DNA from: Diphasiastrum complanatum | Lineage: Eukaryota; Streptophyta; Lycopodiopsida; Lycopodiales; Lycopodiaceae | Direction of reading: 5' to 3' | DNA length: 64,000 nt | Assembly: GCA_029204225.1 (NCBI GenBank) | Contig: CM055107.1 | Coordinates: 8,551,472 to 8,615,471 of the forward strand | Part shown: positions 35,763 to 46,600 of the stretch, piece after piece | Numbering within the stretch: position 1 is the stretch's first letter | Layout of the letters: each line of letters opens with the position of its first letter | The notes under the pieces: model-generated | Database searches by the model: none | Seen by the model: the letters and a program-made list of their open reading frames with translations, nothing else | What the model was told of the DNA's origin: nothing | Position numbers and translations under genes: made by a program

Positions 35763-36575
35763 CCAAAGGTTTTTTACAAACCAAAGGCATTGATTATGAT
35801 GAGACTTTTGCTCCTGTGGCTAAGCTTGTTACTATCAGGTTGATCATTAGTCTTGCTACAACCTTCAAGTGGGAGCTATTCCAACTTGATTTCACAAATG
35901 CATTCCTCAATGGTTATTTGGAGGAAGAGATCTACATGAGGCAACCCGAGGTCTTCATCAAGGCAAAACATGAAGGAAAGGTGTGTTTTTTTAAGAAGAG
36001 CCTATATGGGCTCAAGCAAGCACCTAGAGCATGGTACTCTAGGCTAAACTCTTTTCTCATTTCCATCAATTTTGTAATGAGTGCCTATGATCCATCATTG
36101 TACATAATATTTCATGATGGCATGATCATTATTCTTGTTTTGTATGTAGATGACATTATCTTGAGTGGTAATGATCTAGATGGAATTAGAGATGTAAAAA
36201 TTGCTTTAGCAAAAGAGTTTAAGATGGTAGATCTCGGCCTATTAAGCTTCATTCTTGGAATAGAGGTTATTAGAGGATGTGATTTTAGCTTCATTTGTCA
36301 ATCTAAATTTGCTACATCCATCCTAGATAGATTTGGAATGAAGAATTGTAAAGGCATTGAGACACCAATGGAGCAACATGTAAAAGCATCTATTGGTTGT
36401 GATGAAGCATCCTTTGAGGACATCACATTATATAGAAGTCTTATTGGCTCCTTGATATATTTGACTGTAACTAGACCTGATCTTAGTTATAGTGTTGGAA
36501 AGTTAAGCCAATTCATGCAAAGTCCTCTAGTTTCACATTGGAAGATGGCCAAAAGAGTTCTTAGATACATTCCAG
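35763..36575 (+). pseudogene. copia pol part 2: reverse transcriptase
   Basis: Continues the RT after the frameshift: TKGIDYDETFAPVAKLVTIR, WELFQLDFTNAFLNGYLEEE, KKSLYGLKQAPRAWYSRLNS, VLYVDDIILSGNDLDGI with the intact YVDD catalytic box, FILGIEVIRGCDFSF, YRSLIGSLIYLTVTRPDLSY and HWKMAKRVLRYI. Breaks at 36575, where unrelated sequence begins. Confidence 0.9.
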
Positions 36576-36961
36576 ACAGTATGATGATAGCATGTATATT
36601 ATCTTAGATCTAAATGACGTTTTTTTTAAATGATGGGACAAACATCCTGGCTTGAGAAATATTCACAAATCCCAAAGAAAGTGGATACAGCTACGCCCAG
36701 GATGGTTGGAGTTTCTTAACAAACTTTTATCATTGTTTAAAATTGGAATTTAGTCAACAATGGCTTACAAAAATATTTTGAGCATATACTCTTTCATGGA
36801 GCGTCAAGCTAGGCACAAAATACCATTGTTTATGATATGGGGCAAGAGAATTGCTATCAACAAAAAGATATGATTAGACCAAAACAAAGCAAATGTCCAA
36901 TCCATATACGAGGAACTTGCTCATTACACTTGAATTATATTTCGAGAGGTATCTCAAAAAC
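36576..36961 (+). other. foreign ~385 bp segment replacing the RNase H start
   Basis: Between RVLRYI and the resumption of RNase H (RRSTSG.FATFLCDG) the copia sequence should have about 40 codons. Instead there are ~385 bases with a different text. One frame (36631-36960) reads WDKHPGLRNIHKSQRKW, RPGWLEFLNKLLSLFKIGI, a stop, MAYKNILSIYSFMERQARHK, IPLFMIWGKRIAINKK, a stop and NVQSIYEELAHY, coding-like with three stops. I do not recognise it. It could be a captured exon or a replacement introduced by template switching during reverse transcription. Confidence 0.6.
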
Positions 36962-37418
36962 AAAGAAGATCAACAAGTGCTTTGCCACCTTTCTATGTGA
37001 TGGAGTAGTATCATGGCTTTCCAAAAAGCAAAATACCATGTCCCTATCTTCCACAGAATCTGAATACAAGGCCTTGACATCAACATGCAAGGAGGTCTTG
37101 TGGCTCAAAAGGCTATTGGTGGAGCTTCATGTCATGGAGGAGGAGATTCCTATCATCTATTGTGACAACCAATCAGCCCAATCACTTGCAACTAATCCTA
37201 CATTCCATGCAAGGAGCAAACACATCGAGATTGCTCGTCATTTCGTGAGGGAGAAAGTGCAAGGCAAAGAGATCAAGCTCCAACATGTGCCATCATCAAG
37301 TTGCTTGGCTGATTTGTTTACTAAATCTTTACCTAAAGATTTATTTGTCAAGCTTAGATCTTCAATTGGAGTTATTGATAAAAGCATTGTGATTTCCAAG
37401 GCTAGATTTGAGGAGGAG
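36962..37418 (+). pseudogene. copia RNase H and polypurine tract
   Basis: FATFLCDGVVSWLSKKQNTM, SLSSTESEYKALTSTCKEVL, WLKRLLVELHVME, IIYCDNQSAQSLATNPTFHA, RSKHIEIARHFVREKV and SSCLADLFTKSLPKDLF, the conserved C-terminus of copia pol. The frame ends just inside the 3' LTR. GAGGAGGAG at 37410-37418 is the polypurine tract priming plus-strand synthesis. Confidence 0.9.
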
Positions 37419-38109
37419 TGTGAAAAATTGCCTACATTGGCAAATCTAGCCATGTAGAATATTGTATGTTTTGTCAATATTGTTTGTTGGTTACTTGAAT
37501 GGCCAAAGTGCCACTTGTACATTCACACCTAAAGTAGGTTACCATGAGTCAAGAGGAGTGGTTGTGTCCATTTGGTAGTGATTCCTACTTTGTAGGATCT
37601 AGACCATGATCATATGATGAGATTTGTACTACCATGCACCTACCAAACATGACTCTTAGATCTAGGCTAGGGTTTTCACATTAGGGCAAGAAAGTTGAGT
37701 CTACTTCCTTATTACATGCTGGATTTTCACCTAACTTAGCAAAGGAAGTGTCTTTTACTATGTATTCTCATTCTCCATAGTGAGAAGATAGAAACTTTTT
37801 GGAGCCTCAAGGAGAAACTCAAGTTTCCTCTCATTGTATGGTGATTGCTTTTGATTCCAATGAAACCCAGCTTTGGCACATTCTAAACATTGTCTACAGG
37901 TCGTACTACAGCCTTATTTCCACACGTGTGGAGTTGGATTACAGTTATTGATCAATGCTTTGATTGTCTCTACTTTTTTTCTATCAAGCTGCTAAACTAG
38001 ATCTTGTTTTTTGATGACTAGTATCTGATAGATTGTTTAACAAGCACACAATCAACCTTGTGGATCATTCAAAGATCCATTTATGGTCCTTAGTACTGTA
38101 CTTTTAACA
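37419..38109 (+). mobile_element. 3' LTR of the complete copia element
   Basis: 691 bp, TGTGAAAAATTG...TTTTAACA, co-linear with 31821-32511. Together with the identical AACAG target duplications it defines one 6289 bp insertion (31821-38109) in the gypsy gag. Confidence 0.95.
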
Positions 38110-38114
38110 AACAG
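38110..38114 (+). repeat. target-site duplication, right copy (AACAG)
   Basis: AACAG directly after the 3' LTR, matching 31816-31820. Removing the element rejoins the gypsy gag frame from RTRQQ to YTNFRRGRTRD. Confidence 0.9.
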
Positions 38115-38776
38115 TACACTAATTTTCGTAGAGGGAGGACAAGAGATTCCACTCCTCCACCTAGAGTAAGGAGTTCATGCTACAATTGTGGAGCCCTGGG
38201 CCACTATTCGCCTGATTGCCCTGAACCCAGGAGGTCAGTAGGATATGTGCCGCACTATGCTAACTGTAAAGGCAAAGGGCATGTCACTATTGAATGTTCT
38301 CAACCACAACAACCGCGGTCTAAACTGAGGTTTGTAAACTCACCTAAAGAAGATGAGCTTCGGCCATCTAAAACTAAGAGTGACATAGTAGCTCAAAAGA
38401 TAGAAGTAGAGTTCGAATCACAAGATTAAGACCATCAATGGCCTGATTTAGATGTAGAGATAAATAAAGTAACTTCTAGAAGTAGTAAAGATTCTTCATC
38501 TCTTAAAGATAAGAAGAAAACTAAGAAGATGAAATCTACGAAAAATGCGACAGAAAAATCAAAGTTGCAGAACAGCCAGTAGAAATTTCTAATAGTAAAG
38601 AATTAGACCTTGATAGGCCTACTGAAAAACATTATGATGTTGATATTAGTTCGGAATCTAAAAAGCTTTTAGATGAAGAAACCAGAAAAGTTAAAAAAGT
38701 AACATTCTCAGATCCAGTTATAAGTAGTGAGATACCTAGAAATCTATCGCCACTTAGACATCATTCATACGATATA
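38115..38776 (+). pseudogene. gypsy gag zinc knuckles and linker
   Basis: Continuation of the gag at 30396-31820. The frame reads SSCYNCGALGHYSPDCPEP (CX2CX4HX4C) and a second, imperfect knuckle PHYANCKGKGHVTIECSQ (first Cys replaced by Tyr), then a charged Ser/Lys-rich linker to 38429. A further Lys-rich coding-like stretch to 38776 has frame breaks. Confidence 0.8.
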
Positions 38777-39253
38777 GTGGAAGATCTTGTCTCCCGAATG
38801 CCCAATATAACTTTTAAACAGTTTTTAGAGGATATTCAGTATTATAAGAAGAAAATTAAGCAATTTTTGCAAAGGAAAAAGAAAAAAAAAGTGAAGTTAC
38901 CGTTAGTCAATGTAGGACTAGTTAACTATGATGATGAAGGTCAACCCGAGATTCAGGTAGTAATCAATGACTGCATTTTAGATAGTGTGCCCATAGATTC
39001 CGGATCTAGTGTTAATATAATGACTGAAGAAAAAACATATGAGTTGGGCATTCACCATAGAATAGCACCTACATTGAGACATTTAAGATTAGTTGATGCA
39101 ACTAGAAGATCACCGATAGGAGAATTTTCCCAAGTTACAGTCTATATAGGAGACCATAAGTTTCTAATGGATTTTATTATATTAAGAACTACAAGAGAAT
39201 CATTGTATAAAGTATTATTAGGACGACCATGGTATACCAAGCCGATGTCATAA
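38777..39253 (+). pseudogene. gypsy retropepsin-like domain 1
   Basis: 158 codons. A Lys-rich start is followed by VNYDDEGQPEIQVVINDCIL, DSVPIDSGSSVNIMTEEKTY with the DSGS active site, LRLVDATRRSPIGEFSQVTV, FLMDFIILRTTRESLYKVLL and GRPWY. This is the layout of the Asp-protease of plant gypsy elements (DSGSS.N.M, LGRPWL). It overlaps by 25 bases with the next frame. Confidence 0.8.
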
Positions 39254-39841
39254 CCCACTGGAAAAAGGAAATATCCTTCAGAGATCAGATGGAGACACCG
39301 ACGGGGAAAAGTCATAAAAGAATTACGATATCTTGGGAAAAGGATAAGTATGAAGGTGAGACACCTACATCATCCTCGAGCTATACTTCAGAGGATGAAG
39401 GACTTCAGTTCGTAAGGACTAAGAAAGAGGAGATATTTGTCACATTAAGTATACTTGCATACATCAATAAAGTAGAATATGTAGATAAAGGAGATTGTGG
39501 AGTTCTAGATATTAGTGCTATTATAGGAGATCATACTATAGATAGAATACTAATAGACTTAGGTTCCAGTATTAACTTAATAACTGAAATGATGGTTAAG
39601 AAATTAGGACTAGAAAAATAGATACAACCTATTACTTACCATGAAATCCATTTAGCAGATGCATCCAAATACATACCAGTAGGTGAGCTAAAGAATATTA
39701 GTGTAGTTATAGAGACAAAGACGTTCATTATGAATTTCTTTGTCATAAACCCAGCAGATACACCATTATATTCAATATTATTTGGAAGACCATGGCTATA
39801 TCAGGTAGATGCTATTATAAATTGGTCTATAAAACGAGGAT
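39229..39841 (+). pseudogene. gypsy retropepsin-like domain 2
   Basis: A second protease-like unit right after the first: ISAIIGDHTIDRILIDLGSS then INLITEMMVKKLGLEK, a stop at 39619, IHLADASKYIPVGELKNISV, FIMNFFVINPADTPLYSILF and GRPWLYQVDAIINWSIKRG. The active site reads DLGSS, so the Gly-containing DSG triad is altered (S to L). Two retropepsin-like units in tandem are unusual for one gypsy polyprotein. Confidence 0.75.
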
Positions 39842-40566
39842 GAGAAAATTTTGATATCATCCAAGTCGAGGGAAGTTCTGGGTGGAACCAGAACAAGCCT
39901 GACCGAAGATATGGTAGATAAGACAGATTATGTAGAAATAGAAATTAATAAAGATAAAATTTTGAATTTATATAAAAACCAATCAGACCAGGAACGTGAA
40001 GAGTATATATTACTACTTCAGAAATATCAAAACGTATTTTCTTGGTCGATGGACAACTTAACATGAATACCAATTAAATGGAGAGAACATAGAATAGATC
40101 TTATTCAGGGAACAATACTTGTTAGGCAGCGGCACCAATATAGATTAAATCCAAAGTATTCTTTGTTAGTTAAAGATGAATTAGATAGATGTCTTAGAGC
40201 AGGTATTATATATCATGTTCTAAGTAGTTTGTGGGTGCCACCAATAGTTATAGTACCTACGAAGAAGTCGGGCAAGATTAGAGTTTGCCAAGATTTTAGG
40301 AAACTAAATGTTGCTACAACAAAGGATTATCATCCTCTGCCTTATACAGATATTATTCTTGATTAGGTAGTTTTTTAGACTGATTCTCATGTTATAATCA
40401 AGTTTTTATTAAAGAGGAAGATAGATCCAAGACCACTTTTACCACTGATTGGGGGACGTACGCGTATACCCGAATGTCGTTTGGTCTCTATAATGCACTT
40501 GTCACATTCCAATGTATGATGACGAACATTTTTTAAATTTTTTTACAAAAGTTTCTAGAAATTTTC
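39842..40566 (+). pseudogene. gypsy reverse transcriptase, N-terminal part
   Basis: REEYILLLQKYQNVFSWSMD, KYSLLVKDELDRCLRAGIIY, then SLWVPPIVIVPTKKSGKIRV, CQDFRKLNVATTKDYHPLPY and TDIILD, the conserved start of Ty3/gypsy RT. It is followed, with stops at 40060 and 40363, by SRPLLPLIGGRTRIP-type degraded sequence (true frame KTTFTTDWGTYAYTRMSFGL, YNALVTFQCMM). The YIDD box should follow near 40560. Confidence 0.8.
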
Positions 40567-41321
40567 ATGGACAACTTCTGTGTCTATTCGTCAACTAAAG
40601 ATCATTTAGATGCATTAGAGAAGACATTGAGAAGATGTCAAGAGACATATCTTAAATTGCATCTAGCCAAGTGTTATTTTGGGATGAGGGAAGGCATCCT
40701 GTTAGGACATAAAATTTCGAAGGACGACATTCAAGCCGACATTGAAAAAATAATAATGATGTTGGAATTATTAGAACCAACCAATTTACGTGAGCTTAGA
40801 GGATTTTTAGGACACATAGGATATTATCGTAGGATAATTAAGGATTATGACATAGTAGTAACTCCTTTAACAAGCTTATTAAAAAAATCTGCTGAGTATC
40901 ATTGGTTACAAGAACATCAGCAAGCTTTTGATAAGTTAAAACAGTCATTAGCGGAAGCAACTCGAGTTAGACCTCCAGATTGGGCTAAAAAGTTCCATGT
41001 ATATGTAGAAACGACATCATTTGCAATAGGTGTAGTGCTTTGTCAGAAAGATGACCAAAACATAGATTATCCAATTTATTATGCGGGTAGACAATTTGCA
41101 GGATCAGAAAAGAACTATTCTGCCACAGAGCGTGAAGCACTGGGAATGATTTATTCAGTAAAGAAATTTAGACATTATATTTTAGGATACCCTTTTGTTT
41201 TTCATGTAGATCACTATACATTGAAATATTTAGTGAATAAACCTGATCTTTCGGGTAGGGTACCTAGATGGGTATTGTTATTAGATGAGTTTAATTATAA
41301 AGTAGAATTAAGAAGAGGCAA
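40567..41321 (+). pseudogene. gypsy RT C-terminus and RNase H
   Basis: MDNFCVYSSTKDHLDALEKT follows the position of the YxDD box (EIFMDNF; second Asp changed to Asn). Then LRRCQETYLKLHLAKCYFGM, LLGHKISKDDIQADIEKI, LRELRGFLGHIGYYRRIIKD, PLTSLLKKSAEYHWLQEHQQ, FHVYVETTSFAIGVVLCQKD, FAGSEKNYSATEREALGMIY, SVKKFRHYILGYPFVFHVDH and PRWVLLLDEFNYKVELRRGK. A clear Ty3/gypsy RT-RNase H. It is directly joined at 41322 to integrase C-terminal sequence. Confidence 0.9.
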
Positions 41322-41984
41322 GGCCATTTCCTTAATCAGACCATCGAGACTATGTTGTCATACTTCTCCATTACACATCGCCAAACCACTCCATATAATC
41401 CTAAAGCGAATGGGCTTACGGAGCGGGCAAACGGAATTTTGTGCAAAATTCTGAATAAAGTAACAGAAATGCATTCTTTTGATTGGGGATCAGAAGTTAC
41501 CATCTGTCTTATGGGCATATAGAACTGTCGAAAACATCACAAGTAGGCAAACTCCATACTATCTTGTGTATAAAATACATCCCATATTACCAATAGAATT
41601 CAAAGTTCCGACATTTCATATAGTAACGAAAAGCGAATGGATGAACACGATAGTCTCCAGGAGCGGATGATAGCTTTGACGCAACTGGAGGAGGATCGTC
41701 GTCTTTCATTAATCGAAACTGAACGAGTTCAGAATAAAAGAAAAGAAATTTTTGATCAATCTATTAAAAAAATAAAAATTAAACGAGGAGACTACATGCT
41801 TCTATATGATAACAGACACATGTTGTTTCCTGGAAAATTACATACCAGATGGATGGGACCTTACAAAGTCATATCAATGGATATTGAAGTTTTTATCAAT
41901 GGATCACTTCAGTTACCCGATCTTGAAGGACATTTACTTGATACTCGAGTAAATGGCTCGAGAGTGAAGCACCACTATGACTAA
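41322..41984 (+). pseudogene. gypsy integrase, C-terminal part
   Basis: In a shifted frame from 41322: FLNQTIETMLSYFSI, RQTTPYNPKANGLTERANGI, LCKILNKVTEM, then QKLPSVLWAYRTVENITSRQ, YKIHPILPIEFKVPTFHIV, and after a shift KRGDYMLLYDNRHMLFPGKL, HTRWMGPYKVISMDIEVFIN and NGSRVKHHYD-stop. The zinc finger and first catalytic Asp are deleted. It is a close relative of the remnant at 21527-22200. Confidence 0.9.
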
Positions 41985-42890
41985 TTTTTGGTGAATAGGC
42001 AAGTTCAATTTTTTGCGAAACATGCAAAATTTTTGATACTATTCACATTTCATCTAGTTTGAAAAAAACCCATCACCTTTGGTCCAATAATTTCCACCGA
42101 AGTTTGCGAAATATGCGACACTTGCACCTTCGCATTCTTCGCCCATATGTTGTAACAAAATGTGCGACACTATTCACATTTCATTCAATCGACACTTTTT
42201 GTCAATCCTTCACCTTCGCAAAATGTGCCAAAAAGGCGACCACTTCACTACATTTACTTTCCACTGCATTTGTGTGAACATGCCGACACCTTCACTTTAT
42301 CAATGTCATATTCCTTGCAAAAAATACGACAACATTATGGAAATTACTATGTTAGTAAACTCACTATTTTGGGAAAGCAAACTTTGTGACACTCCAACCT
42401 TCGCATTTTTCGGGGTTTGCTTTCGTTCATTCATTTTGTTATGTTCCTTTGTTTTCATCATGTTTCCATGTTTATAGCATATTAAAAATATGCAAAAAAA
42501 CCGACACCGCATTTTTTGCTCATACATTTTTCGCCCATACCCATATCATTTTTTGCTCATTAACCAAAAAAACGATAGTCTTCGTTGCCAACATCATATA
42601 CATTGTTTCATAGATTGTATATATTATTTATTTTGATAGTTCAATACTCATAAATATTGAGCTGAACTTTTGCGAACTGAGCGAAGCATTTGTGTATTTT
42701 ATTTATTTATTTATTTTTGTTTTTAAGGACTAGATATTTTATTGTTCAGTCTATACCTTTAAAACGAAGGACACACTTTCATTAAATACTTGTCTAATCC
42801 GCCGATATATCATCAATATATCAAAAACCTCAAATACTTCTGTTTTTTCGCCAACACTTTTCCATCACACTTGCTTCTTGATTTCGTGAA
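41985..42890 (+). other. gypsy spacer with TTCGCA/TGCGACA motifs
   Basis: Noncoding DNA between the pol stop and the extra ORF. It repeats irregularly the phrases TGCGACACTATTCACATTTCAT (42160; also near 42030), CACCTTCGCA (42125, 42220, 42400) and TTTTTCGCCC. The reverse complements of such phrases make up the tandem repeats at 15334-15625, which suggests that region descends from a relative of this element in the other orientation. Confidence 0.6.
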
Positions 42891-42894
42891 CTTT

Positions 42895-44370
42895 TATGAT
42901 TAAGCTCTCTTCCGCCATCGCTAGTTTACCATTACTACCGTCGTGGCAATTGTGTACTGGTTTTGCAGCCATTAGCCATACGAGCACGGATTGAAGGACT
43001 CCTTCAATTCAATCCATCAATAATTCTTACAGATGTGTGCCATGAGCTAATCTGAAATCTGAGCGAGACAGAGGAGGAACATATTTCCACCATTGTCCGA
43101 AATTAAGAGATTATTATTACAGAGGGATTTTATTGCCATGCCTTAGGTTTGCCTATGGATGGCAATATGCTTGTTACTAAGCCCGACTTCATCACTAGGA
43201 GTGGAGCTTTTCAAGAGAAAGCTTATTTGGAAAAAAGGGGATATAAGCTTTCATATATCATAGACCCCAATCTCAAGAGCTTCGTGAGATTCGCTCTTGC
43301 TTTCATATTCTTACCAGAGCAAGAGTACACCATTTTTAATACAAATATGGGATACCTGTTGAGAACTTTGAACGGAGAATCCATCGCCTTCGGACAGATT
43401 GCTTTTAAGCAATTTTGTAAATTAGTAAAGAGTAATCAATTTTCCAGACTTGGATTGCAGTTTGGTATTCTGTGTATGCATGTCGATGTTCTAACTATGC
43501 AGGAAGATATCAGAATTACACCGATGCTGCCAGAATTAGCCCCTTCAATTGAGGGTGATTCACAAATGAAAATATCAAAAGCGACCACCACCAAGATGGC
43601 ATCATCATCATCAAGCCAACAGCAAGAAAGCTCGGTGAGAATGTCCTCTCCATCATCCCAGTATAAGCCACTTTCCAATGTAGAAAGGAGCCGAGAAGCT
43701 GAAGAAGAGGAAGAAACAGAGATTATTGCTGAGCAAGAGCAAATTTGAGATGAGATCCAGCCGCGAGCCAGCAAACGAAGATGAAGAAATTCTTGATATT
43801 CAACAAGAAAGTGATGCCGAGGCACCAGTCTTGGATGGAGAATTATATTTGAAGACTTTTGGCATATTGATGTTAGACACACAGACAGCCATTCAACATT
43901 TTGTCAGCCTGGAGAAAGTCTCGAGGAAGTTCGGAGCAAAATATGATTCCATTTGAGCATACTTAGCTAACCCATAGGAATGAAAAATCGGAAGAGGTCA
44001 AGGCTGAGCTGAAGTTAAAAAGCAAAGAGCTTGAAGCAGCTCAAATGGAGCTGATAAAGAAAGATATATCTCTTGAAGAAGCAAAAAGTAGGCAAGATGC
44101 TATGTTGGAGGCACTTGAAGCAATTCAGGAGCATTCTAATGCTTTTGAAAATGAAAATATATTGCTCAAGCAACAGATCCAGACCCTGTAGGCTTATTTG
44201 CAGGAGGAAAGACATGCACGAGCCACTTCGTGGAGTAGTAACAAGGAGCTGAATGACAAACTCAGCGACGCAATTGCTGACAAGGAGAGTGTTGAAGCAA
44301 GTCAAAGATAGCTCCAGAACTCTATTACCCAGCTGCAGAATTCTGCAAAAATGCTTAGGAAAGACAAGCA
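42895..44370 (+). pseudogene. extra 3' ORF of the gypsy element, with coiled coil
   Basis: One frame from about 42970 to 43748 with three stops before 43140, then open for 199 codons: GLPMDGNMLVTKPDFITRSG, AFQEKAYLEKRGYKLSYIID, SFVRFALAFIFLPEQEYTIF, TLNGESIAFGQIAFKQFCKL and FSRLGLQFGILCMHVDVLTM, then a Ser/Gln/Glu-rich linker. After a shift at 43745 it continues DGELYLKTFGILMLDTQTAI and a long coiled coil (SKELEAAQMELIKKDISLEE, EHSNAFENENILLKQQIQTL, NKELNDKLSDAIADKESVEA). It lies where plant gypsy elements may carry an additional ORF. The role is unknown to me. The end is cut by the copia piece at 44371. Confidence 0.55.
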
Positions 44371-44763
44371 GACTACAAAGCCAGATTAGTAGCAAGGGGT
44401 TTCTCACAAAAGGAAGGGATCAATTATTTTGGAACCTTCTCTCCCACAGTAAAAATGGCCAACATAAGAACACTCTTAGCATATGCTACGAGATACAATC
44501 TGGAAATTCACCAGATTGATGTTAAGACAACATTCTTGTATGAAAACATTGAGGAAGAAATCTACATGACACAACCAGAAGGTTTTGTAGATAAAGCTCA
44601 TCCAAAATTTGTATGCAGATTGACTAAATGCATCTATGGATTGAAACATGCTGCAAGAGCATGGCATAGTAGAATTGACCTTTATCTTATGTCAATTGGA
44701 ATGCATGCTTTGCTATCTGGCTGTAATATATATACAATTAGAGATGGTGAGACATGTGTATAG
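44371..44763 (+). pseudogene. copia reverse transcriptase fragment
   Basis: YKARLVARGFSQKEGINYFG, TFSPTVKMANIRTLLAYATR, LEIHQIDVKTTFLYENIEEE, IYMTQPEGFVDKAHPKFVCR and CIYGLKHAARAWHSRIDLYL, an internal RT segment without the YVDD box. It resembles the RT at 24941-25350. It is truncated on both sides: the coiled-coil ORF on the left and an opposite-strand gag on the right. Confidence 0.85.
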
Positions 44764-45190
44764 TGTTCTCCCATGACTTGGGTAGAGATCTATAAAATAT
44801 TAGCTTCTTCTGGGAATCATTCAATGAGCGTTCTGTTCCAATGCTTGCTAGCATTGCAAACAGTTCTTCCATTCTGCTGATGTGGTCTTGAAGATTCTCT
44901 CCCTCTTGAAGGCGCAAATTGTCCAGCTCTAATTCGAGGCTCATAACCTCCATCTCGGACTTCACTCCGAATCTCTGTTTGATAGCATCCCACAGGTGCT
45001 TACTTCCTTTGTTCAGATCGTTGGTGAACATCTGCAATACAGGCTTTGTTAGGCACATAGCTATAATGTTGGAGTTACAAATAATCTTGTGAGGATCATT
45101 TCGGCTTGTAGGTATATCCATCTTGGGGTGAAGTAATGGAAGTGCTTCCTTGTTTCTTTTCATGAGTCTATAGCTTGCATCCTTTTTGGA
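44750..45190 (-). pseudogene. copia gag fragment
   Basis: Reverse-strand ORF: MDIPTSRNDPHKIICNSNII, AMCLTKPVLQMFTNDLNKGS, KHLWDAIKQRFGVKSEMEVM, SLELELDNLRLQEGENLQDH and ISRMEELFAMLASIGTERSL, NDSQKKLIFYRSLPKSWEN. This is a UBN2-type copia gag. It begins next to the (GA)n tract and ends at the RT fragment of the other strand. Confidence 0.8.
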
Positions 45191-45191
45191 A

Positions 45192-45360
<169 letters not shown>

Positions 45361-45940
45361 ATTTTCAAGTGAGGATTTAGAACTATAAAGGGTGGAGAAG
45401 AACATTCAAGAAGAAGACAAAAGGAGATTATGGATCATGTTTATAATATTAAATGCGTCATAGTTATTTTTTTTGAGTTTGAATCATATCATGGTTAATT
45501 TTCAGTTTGAATTGAGACAAAAGTAGTCAAGTCTGCTAGTAGAGCGAGACGATTACTCGTGAGAGAACTGTGTTTCTCCCACGCCAATGCACTGCGTGGA
45601 TTTGCATACAGTGCTTGAAGAAAGCAGAGGAAGTTCAATATAGATAATTTCTCTTGCTGTGTCTAATCTCGTATGCAAATGATTCTGCTGTTAATTTTGT
45701 GTCTGAGTTTTCTTGTTCACTTTAATTCTGCACCTTGGTTGAAACTATATTGAATGCTATATTAATTTTACAAACGTAGATCAGCAAAGCCTGACTATAC
45801 TTTGGAGGACTGTAGGAGTGATTCAGCTGGCAGTGTCCAGTGATCACATCTGAACTCCATCAAACGCAAGAGGGAATCGCGATTTCTGCGCGACTGTTTC
45901 GCGAATTATTCTTCTTCATTTCCTTCAGTGATATCAGAGC
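45361..45940 (+). mobile_element. copia 5' LTR/leader with primer site
   Basis: 45929-45940 reads TGATATCAGAGC, one base from the tRNA-Met primer site, about 100 bases before a gag start. The LTR proper should end just before it and extend left towards the (GA)n tract; its left border is not visible because no 3' LTR remains. Confidence 0.6.
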
Positions 45941-46044
45941 CCAATCATCCTGTCATATTCTGACATAGCCAAGAAGCTAGCAGATCCAAGAGGCCAAGCA
46001 TTCAAACAAACACCCATCAACAAGGGAACAGACTCCAAGAAGCA

Positions 46045-46600
46045 ATGGCTTCAATCAGCATCATATAGAGCAAGATCTGCACGATACTTGATTCCTTAGG
46101 ATCTAACTTTCTAGCCTGGAAAGTTAAGTCAAGGGTGAAGGACTATTCCCTTGGGTGGATGGCATAGAAGAAATGCCTACGACAACAGGCAAGGAGCTAC
46201 GCGAATGGAGGGAGAAAAACGACAAGGCAGTAGCCTTGCTATCATCTTCCATTGAAAATAGTCTCACACTTGACCTGGCTACACTCTCCAAATCTAAGGA
46301 GATGTGGGATGCATTACTCACCAGATTTAAGACGAAATCAAGAAATCAAATCATGATGCTGGAAGATCAGTTGACAAATTTGCAGTGGGATGGAAAAGAC
46401 CTCACTTCTTTCGTAAGAAATATGAAGGATCTATTTCTGTCACTACACAACTCTGGAGCAGAGAACGTTGTGTCAGCTGAGAAGCAGCTCACGTACCTGT
46501 TGAGAGCCTTACCCGATCATTCTAGATGACAAGAACCCTGCTCGCGAAAGATCCTGCCATGAACCTCAAAAAGGCGATTGTCGAGATTTGAGAGGAAGTC
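46045..46600 (+). pseudogene. copia gag
   Basis: Starts MASISII-stop at 46045 and reads ILDSLGSNFLAWKVKSRVKD, then shifts near 46150 to DGIEEMPTTTGKELREWREK, NDKAVALLSSSIENSLTLDL, SKEMWDALLTRFKTKSRNQI, LEDQLTNLQWDGKDLTSFVR and AEKQLTYLLRALPDHSR-stop. A UBN2-type capsid gene with an early TAG and one frameshift. Confidence 0.8.
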
